Positions 1-6,892 of a stretch of DNA of 14,744 bases are shown here, one piece after another. The DNA is taken from positions 1-14,744 of the forward strand of contig JACCXR010000115.1 in the NCBI GenBank assembly GCA_013696915.1. Reading direction: 5' to 3'. The notes beneath the pieces were generated by a model. It was not told the DNA's origin. It saw only the letters and a list, made by a program, of their open reading frames with translations, and did not search any database. The position numbers were made by a program, and so were the translations under genes. Source of the DNA: Euzebyaceae bacterium (GTDB taxonomy: Bacteria > Actinomycetota > Nitriliruptoria > Euzebyales > Egibacteraceae). The number at the start of each line of letters is the position of its first letter. The stretch's first letter is position 1.

Positions 1-59
1 CGCCGGCGATATCGCACGGGTGAGAGTTGGTCCCGGGAAACGTCAGTGGGGCGGCGGCC

Positions 60-740
60 TTACGTGCTGCCTTGGGGGTCGGCAGCTTCGTCGTGGCGTT
101 GACCGGGCAGGAGTTCGGCGATCATCAGGTTGGCAAGGAAGTCAGCGAATCGCGGGAGCGGCCATCCGCGTCGCCCGACGAGCAGGTCGTAGAGTTCGAC
201 GGAGCTGCAGGTCCATAACACGTCAGTCACCTCGGAGACGGAGACCCCGGACCGTAAGTAGCCACGTTCGTGGAGGAAGATGGCGTGGTGGCGCATGCGG
301 TCGAGCCGTTCGGCGTCGGTTTCTTCCAGCAGTGCGGCGATGTCGGGGTCGGTGGCTGCGGCGTCCCTCATGAGCAGGCGGATGGGTGTGAGCACAGAGG
401 CGACCTCGGCGGTCAGCAGGCTCCACTTGCGCATGATGACGTGCGGGTCCTGCTCCTGGGCGCGCATCTCGTCGGACCGTTGGTAGGCGGGGGCAGGACC
501 ACGGCCGGTCAGGCCACGCTCGTACAAGGCGCGCACGAGGCCGGACTTGCCGCCGAAGGCCTTGTAGATGGTTTCGACCGACACGCCGGCCTCGCCGGCG
601 ATCGCAGCGACCGTGGTGGCCGCGTAGCCGCGGTGGAGGAACTGGCGTTGCGCGGCGTCCAGGATCGCCTGGCGGTTGCGGCGGGCCTGTTCACGGCGCC
701 CGCTGGAGTCGTAGCGACGCTTCTTCTTGACACCAGCCAT
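60..740 (-). CDS. TetR/AcrR-family transcriptional repressor
   Basis: This is a 226-residue one-component regulator, probably a dimeric ligand-responsive repressor. After a basic N-terminal tail (KKKRR near residue 6), the TetR DNA-binding domain covers about residues 22-70: helix 1 is AILDAAQRQFLHRGYAAT, followed by the helix-turn-helix TVAAIAGEAGVSVETIYKAF (about 43-62). The remaining ~150 helical residues are the variable ligand and dimer domain, so the inducer cannot be predicted. I chose the ATG at 740 because the frame stays open to 812 but that extension would run into the divergent gene that starts at 800. No strong Shine-Dalgarno sequence precedes 740. The gene is divergent from a SnoaL/NmrA pair across a 59-nt gap that carries a palindrome, so autoregulation and control of that pair are likely (inference). 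Confidence 0.93.
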   Translation of the reverse strand: MAGVKKKRRYDSSGRREQARRNRQAILDAAQRQFLHRGYAATTVAAIAGEAGVSVETIYKAFGGKSGLVRALYERGLTGRGPAPAYQRSDEMRAQEQDPHVIMRKWSLLTAEVASVLTPIRLLMRDAAATDPDIAALLEETDAERLDRMRHHAIFLHERGYLRSGVSVSEVTDVLWTCSSVELYDLLVGRRGWPLPRFADFLANLMIAELLPGQRHDEAADPQGST

Positions 741-765
741 GGTTCTGTTCCATACTCCTGTATCG

Positions 766-783
766 GTTACATGATACTGTAAC
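766..783. promoter_or_regulatory. Palindromic operator between TetR gene and SnoaL/NmrA operon
   Basis: The sequence GTTACA-tgatac-TGTAAC is a perfect 6+6 inverted repeat with a 6-nt spacer. It sits in the 59-nt gap between the divergent starts at 740 and 800. A smaller imperfect companion, ATAC-tcct-GTAT, lies at 752-763. Size, symmetry and position fit a TetR-family operator able to block both promoters. Binding by the neighbouring TetR protein is inferred. Confidence 0.65.
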
Positions 784-799
784 AGAGAGGCGGGCGGTC

Positions 800-1255
800 G
801 TGGTAGAAACACCGGGCACGGAGCCCCGAGCGGTGCTCGAGCGGCTGGTCGCTGCGGTCAACGCCCACGACCTCGACGCGCTTGTAGCCTGCTTCGCCGA
901 CGACTACGTCAACGAGACCCCCGCGCACCCCGAGCGCGGCTTCCGCGGCCGCGATCAGATCCGAGCGAACTGGACGGAGATCTTCGCCGGTGTGGCGGAC
1001 GTCCGCGCCCGAGTTCCGCGCTCCGCTGTCGACGGTGACACCTTGTGGACGGAGTGGGAGCTGTCGGGCACTCGGGTCGACGGTGCCCCGTTCCGGATGT
1101 GTGGTGTCGTCGTCTTCGGGCTGCGGGGGGCCCAAATCGCCTCGGCACGCTTCTACCTGGAGCCGGTCGAGGAGGCCAGCGGCGACGTGAACGCCCACAC
1201 CCGCCTGGTGGTCGGCACGCTGGCTGCCCTCGACGAACCGCAAGAACGGTCATGA
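800..1255 (+). CDS. SnoaL-like / NTF2-fold protein
   Basis: This 151-residue cytosolic protein has the NTF2-like cone fold of the SnoaL-like group. The N-terminal helix pattern AVLERLVAAVNAHDLDALVACFADDYV (about residues 11-37) is typical, followed by an acidic/aromatic ring region (FRGRDQIRANWTEIFAG) and the curved sheet strands (TLWTEWELSGTRVDG, CGVVVFGLRGAQIASARFYLEP). Members include polyketide cyclases, isomerases and many small-molecule binding proteins without proven activity, so no reaction can be named. The start is GTG at 800, supported by AGAGAGG at 784-790 nine bases upstream. The stop codon overlaps the ATG of a 26-codon ORF at 1252. It probably forms an operon with the NmrA-like gene and is controlled by the divergent TetR regulator. 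The family call is firm; the function is open. Confidence 0.88.
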   Translation: MVETPGTEPRAVLERLVAAVNAHDLDALVACFADDYVNETPAHPERGFRGRDQIRANWTEIFAGVADVRARVPRSAVDGDTLWTEWELSGTRVDGAPFRMCGVVVFGLRGAQIASARFYLEPVEEASGDVNAHTRLVVGTLAALDEPQERS

Positions 1256-1332
1256 GAGCCGTGGCCAGGGGGCCCCGGCCCGTTGCTGCACACGCGGCGC
1301 GCCTGCTCAGGCGTGTCGGAAGGGAGGAATGA
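1252..1332 (+). CDS. 26-codon bridging mini-ORF (possible translational coupler)
   Basis: This is a short ORF too small for standard calling. Its ATG (1252-1254) overlaps the TGA of the SnoaL-like gene (1253-1255), and its own TGA (1330-1332) overlaps the ATG at 1329 of the NmrA-like gene. It therefore spans the whole intergenic space exactly, with ATGA junctions at both ends. The predicted peptide is arginine-rich (MRAVARG... ...RRVGREE), has no hydrophobic segment and matches no family I know. Its last codons double as the purine-rich ribosome-binding region (1318-1327) of the next gene. It may keep ribosomes moving between the two genes, or it may be chance. Confidence 0.4.
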   Translation: MRAVARGPRPVAAHAARLLRRVGREE

Positions 1333-2207
1333 TGATTCTCGTCGTCGGCGCCACCGGCCAACTCGGAGGGTTGATCGCCCGCAGACTGCTGGACCAGAAG
1401 GAGCCGGTGCGCATCCTGGTGCGCCCCGCCTCCGACTACGGCCACCTGGTGGCCGCCGGCGCCCAACCCGTCATCGGTGACCTCAAGGACCCGGACTCCC
1501 TCACGGGCGCCTGCCGCGGTGTGGACGCCATCGTCACCACCGCAAACGCCACCGCGCTGGCGGAACCCGACACCGTGGAGACCGTCGACCTCGTGGGCAA
1601 CGCCAACCTCGTCGACGCGGCGGCAGGCGAGGGGGTGCGCCACTTCGTGTTCGTCTCCTCCCTCGGCGCCGACCCCGACAGTCCCATGCCACTGCTGCGC
1701 GCCAAGGGCAAGACAGAACGACGACTGCGCGACAGCGACATGAGCTGGACGATCCTGCAGCCCAACCTGTACCTGGACAAGCTGCCGATGGCCGTGGTCG
1801 GCGGCCCAGCGCTGGCCGGCCAGCCCGTCACCCTGGTCGGCGAGGGCCGGCGGCGGCACTCGATGGTCGCCATGGGCGACGTCGCCGCCTACGCCATCGC
1901 GGTGCTGCAGCAACGGCAAGCCGAAGGACAGACTCTCGTCATCGGGGGTCCCCACCCGGTGTCGTGGCGCGACGTCGTGGACGCCTTTGGCCGCGAGCTC
2001 GGGCAAGACATCCCCGTGCACACCGTGGCCCTCGGCCAGCAAGTGCCCGGCATGCCCGACTTCGTCTCCGGCTTGCTCGCAGCGCTCGACACCTACGACT
2101 CTCCAATCGACAGCAGCGCGCTGGCCGCCGCCTACGGCATCACCCCGACCGCCCTGGCTGACTTCGTGCACCGCGTCGCCACTGAACACCGCTCGCTCAC
2201 CACCTGA
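1329..2207 (+). CDS. NmrA-like NAD(P)-binding protein (atypical SDR)
   Basis: This 292-residue Rossmann-fold protein belongs to the NmrA/atypical short-chain dehydrogenase group. The first strand and glycine-rich loop read ILVVGATGQLGG (residues 3-14, GxxGxxG). The second strand ends in Arg32 (RILVRP), a position that often marks NADP(H) preference. Further hallmarks are VIGDLKDPDSL (48-58), the VFVSSLG segment (107-113) and WTILQPNLYLD (140-150). The usual SDR Tyr-x-x-x-Lys pair is not evident (AKGKTE appears near 125-130), as in NmrA-like redox sensors and quinone reductases. It could be a reductase or a cofactor-sensing protein. The ribosome-binding sequence GGAAGGGAGG (1318-1327) is so close to the ATG at 1329 that the second ATG at 1332 is an equally good start. 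It is the second main gene of the TetR-controlled locus. Confidence 0.92.
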   Translation: MMILVVGATGQLGGLIARRLLDQKEPVRILVRPASDYGHLVAAGAQPVIGDLKDPDSLTGACRGVDAIVTTANATALAEPDTVETVDLVGNANLVDAAAGEGVRHFVFVSSLGADPDSPMPLLRAKGKTERRLRDSDMSWTILQPNLYLDKLPMAVVGGPALAGQPVTLVGEGRRRHSMVAMGDVAAYAIAVLQQRQAEGQTLVIGGPHPVSWRDVVDAFGRELGQDIPVHTVALGQQVPGMPDFVSGLLAALDTYDSPIDSSALAAAYGITPTALADFVHRVATEHRSLTT

Positions 2208-2535
2208 ACCCCCAGCAAGAGAACCTCCTCACAGGCAGGCTGCGTACCCGAGGCCCTGCCGGCACGAGCGGCCAGATGTCCGTATGAACGAGCGTGGGGT
2301 CGACCCGGCCACACATCCAGCAAAGTTCGGGCGTTCCATCACGCAGTTGGCCGGTGGCGCGCTGACCGTGCCCGAGGCGACTGCCTGGTCATGCTCCTTT
2401 GTCGCGTGACCACCTTCGCGGGTGCAGCTCTTCAGTTGCTGCAGCTTGAGCGGGTCCTTGCCGCGGCGTTGCGTTCGCTACCAGGCTGGCTGCCCGGTCG
2501 CATCGGTGCGCCCGGGCTCCTCCTGCCGGCTGTGC
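2208..2535. other. Convergent intergenic gap, no gene recognised
   Basis: This stretch of about 330 nt separates the end of the NmrA-like gene from the end of the minus-strand alpha/beta-barrel gene. Short open frames here give low-complexity, implausible peptides. Two weak inverted repeats occur, GGCAGG/CCTGCC (2234-2260) and TGCAGC/GCTGCA (2423-2443). Neither has a T-tract, so I do not call a terminator with confidence, although the convergent layout calls for termination here. Confidence 0.6.
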
Positions 2536-2817
2536 TCACCCGACCCGGATGTCCTCGAGGTCGATCTCAAGCACCGAACGGCGGGTGGGGTCCGGCTTGA
2601 GGCCGAGGCGCTGGAGTGTGGGGACCAACTGCTCAGCGGTGAACCTGTCGGCGTGCCCCTTGGAGTCCCAGACCGAGATCACGCACAGGCCATCGGGTCC
2701 GGTGCCCGCGTAGGTGGCGATGAGCCCTTCGACGGGTTCGTCGCCGAGCTCACGTTGGAGGGCGTGGTGCACCTCGATGCCGACACCGTGGTTCTGGCTG
2801 ACCATCGCGTAGGACAT
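2536..2817 (-). CDS. Small dimeric alpha/beta-barrel (ABM-like) protein
   Basis: This 93-residue protein has the strand-helix-strand pattern of the ferredoxin-like dimeric alpha/beta barrel, as in antibiotic-biosynthesis-monooxygenase-like and related stress proteins. GIEVHHALQREL is strand and helix, EGLIATYAGTGPDGLCVISVWDSKGHADRF (about 30-59) holds the core strands and an acidic turn, and AEQLVPTLQRLGL is the second helix. No catalytic residues can be assigned, so it could be a small monooxygenase, a heme or ligand binder, or structural only. I start it at the ATG at 2817, not the upstream frame start at 2859, because AAGGGAG (2823-2829) lies 5 nt before it. It follows the LAL regulator gene on the same strand after 98 nt and could share its transcript. 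Confidence 0.8.
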   Translation of the reverse strand: MSYAMVSQNHGVGIEVHHALQRELGDEPVEGLIATYAGTGPDGLCVISVWDSKGHADRFTAEQLVPTLQRLGLKPDPTRRSVLEIDLEDIRVG

Positions 2818-2915
2818 TGCTGCTCCCTTCGGCTCCCGGGCGGCGGGTCGCCACCGCATGGTCTGACGGTAGGCAGCGATCGGTGATTGGCCATCGGGGG
2901 AAATACTCAGCGGCG

Positions 2916-5825
2916 CTACTCAATCTGCCCGGCCCGTTGGTGGCTCGCGACCCACGCGGCGATCTGGGTGCGGTTGTCCAGGCCGAGGTTGGTGAGGATG
3001 TGCTGCACGTGGTTCTCAGCGGTGCGTTCCGACAGCACCAGGGTCTGGGCGATGCGGCGGTTGGTCAGGCCCCGCGCCACCAGCTGTGCGACCTCGTGCT
3101 CGCGCGCGGACAGCGGCGAGGCGGCAGAGGCGGCCGGACCCACTACCGAACGCAACCGCTGCACGCGAGCGGTGAAGGCGACCATGGCCAGCTCTGTGGC
3201 GATGGCTTCCGCTTCGTCCAGCAGCGTGCGGGCTGCCTTGAGGTCGGCAGGGCCGGCCCGCCGAGCACGGACGCCCGCCAGGTCGACGGCGGCCTCGACG
3301 AGGAACGGTCGGGCATGCTGGGTTCGGCTCCAGTGCAGGGCGGCGGTGAGATCGGCTTCTGCGGCGTCCAACCGTCCGAGCGCCGCTGCGCCCGCTCCGA
3401 CGGCAAGCTCGACGGGGCCGTCGTAGCTGAGGCCTCCGCCGGCATGCAGACCGCGGTGTGGTGCGAGCAGCTGGATGAGCTCCGCCACATCGGGCAGGAC
3501 CTCCAGCGCCACCGCGGCCCGCAGACGAAGGGTCCATCCGGTCAGCCGCAGGTAGGTGGGCAGCCGCCAGACGCCGACCGGGTCCAACCGTCGATACTCG
3601 GTGGCTGCCTCGTCGCGGCGCCCGAGCCCGGCCAGCGCGAGGGCCCAGCGCAGTCGCCCGAGGTCGGCGAAGGGCCCCGCGGCGGCTGGTGGCAGGGCCA
3701 GGGCCGTGGCCAGGTCAGGCGGGTAGCCGGCAAAGCGGGCCACGCTGCACCGGAACCCGGCGTGCTGCCCGTCAGCGGTGGCCTGGCCGCTGCGAGCGAA
3801 CGCGTCCTGGGCGGCTTCCCCCACTTCGAGTGCGTGGGTCAGCTGGCCGCGAGCCCCACTGAGGATGGCGCGGAGCCGCAGCTGGTGCGCCGCCAGCAAT
3901 GGTTCGCGGAGCTCCTGGGCGCGGGCGGCCAGCGGCTGGAGTTCGTCGGCCACGAGGTCCAGGCGGCCGCGCAGGAACCACACCTGGGCCTGCCATACGT
4001 GAGCCCAGAAGGCGTGCCGGACGTCGGCGGCACTCCAGCCGGATGCCAACTGCAGCACGCGGTCGGCTAGCTCGAGGGTGTCATCCGCGCGCTCCGGCGA
4101 GAAGGTCGCCAGGCGACGCGCGCGGAGGGCGACGATCAGCGTGTCGCGATCACCTGCTAGCTCCGCCTCGGCCAGCGCGTCGCGGCTGTGGGTCTCGGTC
4201 CCTTCCTCGTCGTCCTGGTACAGACGGGCCTCGGCGAGCTGCGCCAGCAGCCGCGACCGCGTCGCCGGAGGGCCGTTGCTCAGGACCGACAGCGCCTCCT
4301 CGGCGAGGCGTTGCAACGTCGGGGACAACAGTGGGTCTCCGACGCCTTGCACGACTAGGGCGGCTTGGGCCAGCAGATCCGGCCGGCCGACGCCGCGGGC
4401 GAGGTCGGCTGCTGCAGAGCAGGCCTCTACGCTGGCTGCCAGAGCACCGGAACGCTGCAGCGCCCTTGCAAGGCCCAACAGCAGCTGGCAGCGAGCAAGA
4501 GAGTCCATCCAAGCACCGGCGAGGTCGAGCGCCAGGCGACGCAGGCATGCGGCCTCTTCCCAGGCAAGCTGGTGCATCGCCTCGTCGGCGGCGTAGCCCG
4601 CCCACTGCGCCGCCCGCAGCGCTTCCACTGGGTCAACTCCGTCGGCGGCAACTGCGACGGCGGTCGCACGGTGTTGGGCCACGGCGGAGGGCTGAATCTC
4701 ACGGTCCGCCCCTGCCTCCAGCGCATCCGCCGCGGCCAGGTGTAGTCGCACCTGCTCGGCGGCCGGCAGGTCGGCGTGCACCGCCTCACGGATCAGGGCA
4801 TGGACGAACCTCTGCCGGCCGGGCTGGCTGCTCGCCTCCACCAGCCCAGCCGCGCCTGCCTCGTCCAGCGCCTCCAGGCACGCCATCGCCGGCACGCGCA
4901 CCATGGCCGCGACGACCGCGACGGAGAACTCACTACCGACGACCGCCGCGGCGTGCAGCACCGCCCGAATGCGGTTCGCCAGTCGCCCAAGCCGCCGGCG
5001 AACGAGCGCCCGCACCGTGGCGGGCACTGCGTGCGGCCACCCTTCGTCAACCGGCTTGCCGGCAGAGACGTCTTCGGCAAGCAGGCGTGCCAGCTCGGAC
5101 AGGTACAGCGGATTGCCCCCGGTGAGGACGTGAACCCGGGCGCTGAGAGCCCCAGACACCACGCGCCCACTGGCCGACGAGAGCTCGTGGTGCACCGCCT
5201 CCACTGGCAGGCCGCGCAGCCCGATCCGGTCAACCGTCCGGACCGCGTCGAGAGCTGCAACCGCCTCGCCGGCGGCGCCTTCCGACGACCGGTAGGCGAT
5301 CAGCAGCAGCACCCGGCTTGACGTCAGATCCTCGCCAAGGTGCTCCACAAGCCGCAGGGATCCTCCGTCGGCCCACTGCAGATCATCAAGAACCACCAGC
5401 AGCCCCGTCGACCGGGACGCCCGGCGCAGGAAGCTTGCGAACGCGTCGAACAGCCGCACACGCCCCTCGCCCAAGGGGCAGGGCTCCAGTCCCAGACGGC
5501 TCCCGAGCTCCGGTACGGCCCGAACCAGCTCGCCGGCGCCCCCTCCGACCTCAGCCCGCAGCGTCACATCGTCGACGGTCTCCATCCGGCCGCGGACGAC
5601 CTGCCGCCACGGCCAGAATGCCGGCGCGCCTGAGTCGACCCCACGCCCCCACAACAGTGGAACGCCACGCTTCGCTGCGACCTGCCCCAATGCCCGGGCC
5701 AGCGTCGTCTTGCCGATACCGGCTTCGCCCGACACCGCCACGACCCCGCCCTCGCCCGACAGCGCCCGTCCGAGCGCACCCTCAAGCGCCCTAGCCTCTC
5801 GCTCCCGGCCGGTCAGTCGCACCAC
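2916..5825 (-). CDS. LAL-type (large ATP-binding LuxR) transcriptional regulator
   Basis: This 969-residue STAND-type regulator has the normal LAL length. The N-terminal AAA ATPase carries Walker A GEAGIGKTT (33-41) and Walker B LLVVLDDLQWAD (142-153). The middle (about 350-890) is alpha-helical, alanine/leucine-rich and TPR-like, and probably senses a ligand. The C-terminal LuxR helix-turn-helix starts at about 903 (LSAREHEVAQLVARGLTNRR) and includes the recognition helix region SERTAENHVQHILTNL. Known LAL proteins are ATP/ligand-dependent activators such as MalT and several antibiotic cluster regulators. The target is unknown here; the gene for the small alpha/beta-barrel protein downstream is one candidate. 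The start is GTG at 5825, with a second GTG at 5822. GGGTGGGAG lies 12 nt upstream, farther than ideal, but the frame offers no better start. Confidence 0.94.
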   Translation of the reverse strand: MVRLTGREREARALEGALGRALSGEGGVVAVSGEAGIGKTTLARALGQVAAKRGVPLLWGRGVDSGAPAFWPWRQVVRGRMETVDDVTLRAEVGGGAGELVRAVPELGSRLGLEPCPLGEGRVRLFDAFASFLRRASRSTGLLVVLDDLQWADGGSLRLVEHLGEDLTSSRVLLLIAYRSSEGAAGEAVAALDAVRTVDRIGLRGLPVEAVHHELSSASGRVVSGALSARVHVLTGGNPLYLSELARLLAEDVSAGKPVDEGWPHAVPATVRALVRRRLGRLANRIRAVLHAAAVVGSEFSVAVVAAMVRVPAMACLEALDEAGAAGLVEASSQPGRQRFVHALIREAVHADLPAAEQVRLHLAAADALEAGADREIQPSAVAQHRATAVAVAADGVDPVEALRAAQWAGYAADEAMHQLAWEEAACLRRLALDLAGAWMDSLARCQLLLGLARALQRSGALAASVEACSAAADLARGVGRPDLLAQAALVVQGVGDPLLSPTLQRLAEEALSVLSNGPPATRSRLLAQLAEARLYQDDEEGTETHSRDALAEAELAGDRDTLIVALRARRLATFSPERADDTLELADRVLQLASGWSAADVRHAFWAHVWQAQVWFLRGRLDLVADELQPLAARAQELREPLLAAHQLRLRAILSGARGQLTHALEVGEAAQDAFARSGQATADGQHAGFRCSVARFAGYPPDLATALALPPAAAGPFADLGRLRWALALAGLGRRDEAATEYRRLDPVGVWRLPTYLRLTGWTLRLRAAVALEVLPDVAELIQLLAPHRGLHAGGGLSYDGPVELAVGAGAAALGRLDAAEADLTAALHWSRTQHARPFLVEAAVDLAGVRARRAGPADLKAARTLLDEAEAIATELAMVAFTARVQRLRSVVGPAASAASPLSAREHEVAQLVARGLTNRRIAQTLVLSERTAENHVQHILTNLGLDNRTQIAAWVASHQRAGQIE

Positions 5826-6229
5826 ACCACCATCATGCTCCCACCCGGAAGTGACTGCGCCGATTGGCTGGGGCGGCCAGCCGAGGCTTGATGCAGGCCC
5901 GGCTCCCCAAAGTCAGGCCCTCCCGTACCGTGGCCCTGCAGCGGGCCGCATCACGCTTCCTGCCGGGACTACCCGGCGCTCATACCAGCACCGCTCCTAC
6001 GGCCCTGCCGGCGTGCCAGGCCCAGAAGGCAGCCCGCCCCTGCTGATCCTCGACACTGTCCCGTAGCGGACGCTCTCCACTACCTCGCGGCCAATCTGCT
6101 ACGGAGGGAAGCTCGGAGATCCCCGGTTCGGCGAGTCAGAGGCACCGCCGCCAACCCTATGAGAACGGCTGTTCCCAGCGCTTCCGCGGACGCACACCCT
6201 GTGGATAGCGGCCGACATCATCGCGGCCG
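5826..6229. other. Gene-free stretch upstream of the LAL regulator
   Basis: About 400 nt lie between the LAL gene start and the end of the response regulator gene, both on the minus strand. Open frames crossing it give proline/serine/arginine-rich translations without family character, so I call no gene. It should hold the LAL promoter and the end of the two-component transcript. An inverted repeat of 7-nt arms, CCGTAGC (6061-6067) and GCTACGG (6098-6104), is the only notable element. Confidence 0.6.
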
Positions 6230-6892
6230 TCAGTTCCCTGGCGTCGGCGGTGGGATGAGCCCGTGCTCGTAGGCCCAGATGACTGCTTGGACGCGATCCC
6301 GTAGCCGCAGCTTGCTGAGGATGTTGCTGACGTGCGTCTTGGTGGTCGCATCGGTGATATGCAGACGGCGGGCAATCTCTGCGTTCGACAGACCCCGTGC
6401 TAGCAGCTCCAGCACTTGTCGCTCCCGATCTGTGAGACGGGCGGCCACGTTGGAGGCCGCCGGCCGCCGGGGGGCCGTGACGAACGCATCGATCACGCGG
6501 CCGGTCACGACAGGGTCCAGCAGGGCATTTCCCGCCGACAGCACCTTCACGGCGTTCACGAGATCTTCTGCGGTGGAGTCTTTGAGCAGGAAGCCGCTGG
6601 CGCCGGCATGCAGCGCATCGAAAACATACTCATCCAGATCGAAGGTCGTGAGCACGAGGATGCGAGCGGCGTCGCCGCGTCGCGCCAGTTCCCGGGTCGC
6701 CGACAGCCCGTCGAGCACTGGCATGCGGATATCCATGAGCACCACGTCAGGCTGGAGCGCCCGGACGGCCTCGACCGCAGCGGCGCCGTCGGCGACTTCC
6801 GCGACGACGGTGATCTCAGGGTCCTCCTGCAGCAGCGAGCGAAGACCCGATCTCACCATCTGCTGGTCGTCGGCGATGATTACGTCGATCAT
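6230..6892 (-). CDS. NarL/FixJ-family response regulator
   Basis: This 220-residue DNA-binding response regulator is the output partner of the kinase encoded just upstream. In the receiver domain (1-120), acidic residues D8 and D9, phospho-acceptor D54 (VVLMDIRMP), T82 (LVLTTF) and K104 (FLLKD) are all present, so it should be phosphorylatable. A linker of about 30 residues leads to the LuxR-type HTH (about 153-213: LTDRERQVLELLARGLSN, then EIARRLHITDATTKTHVSNI). The ATG (6890-6892) overlaps the kinase stop by ATGA and no strong Shine-Dalgarno sequence precedes it, so translation is probably coupled to the kinase. A likely target is the divergent membrane protein gene at 8233 and possibly its own operon (inference). 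Confidence 0.96.
   Translation of the reverse strand: MIDVIIADDQQMVRSGLRSLLQEDPEITVVAEVADGAAAVEAVRALQPDVVLMDIRMPVLDGLSATRELARRGDAARILVLTTFDLDEYVFDALHAGASGFLLKDSTAEDLVNAVKVLSAGNALLDPVVTGRVIDAFVTAPRRPAASNVAARLTDRERQVLELLARGLSNAEIARRLHITDATTKTHVSNILSKLRLRDRVQAVIWAYEHGLIPPPTPGN

Noticed and set aside
741..812. N-terminal extension of the TetR protein to 812
   Set aside because: It would overlap the divergent GTG at 800 and the operator; the basic TetR N-terminus begins naturally at 740.
909..2189. 426-codon minus-strand open frame opposite the SnoaL/NmrA genes
   Set aside because: The translation is low-complexity and lacks family motifs, while the plus strand encodes clear proteins; it is a high-GC antisense frame.
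2234..2260. GGCAGG/CCTGCC hairpin as a terminator of the NmrA-like gene
   Set aside because: Only a 6-bp stem with a 15-nt loop and no T-tract; not distinguishable from chance at this GC content.
2817..5125. Long plus-strand frames opposite the LAL gene
   Set aside because: The Arg/Pro/Gly-rich translations are typical of antisense frames of GC-rich genes; the LAL domains on the minus strand are unambiguous.
5710..6066. 118-codon plus-strand frame covering the LAL start and upstream gap
   Set aside because: It is Pro/Ser/Arg-rich without any domain and has no ribosome-binding site; the part inside the LAL gene is antisense.
6209..6229. CGGCCG repeat as a terminator of the first response regulator
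   Set aside because: The hexamer is itself palindromic and common in GC-rich DNA; there is no T-tract on the minus strand.
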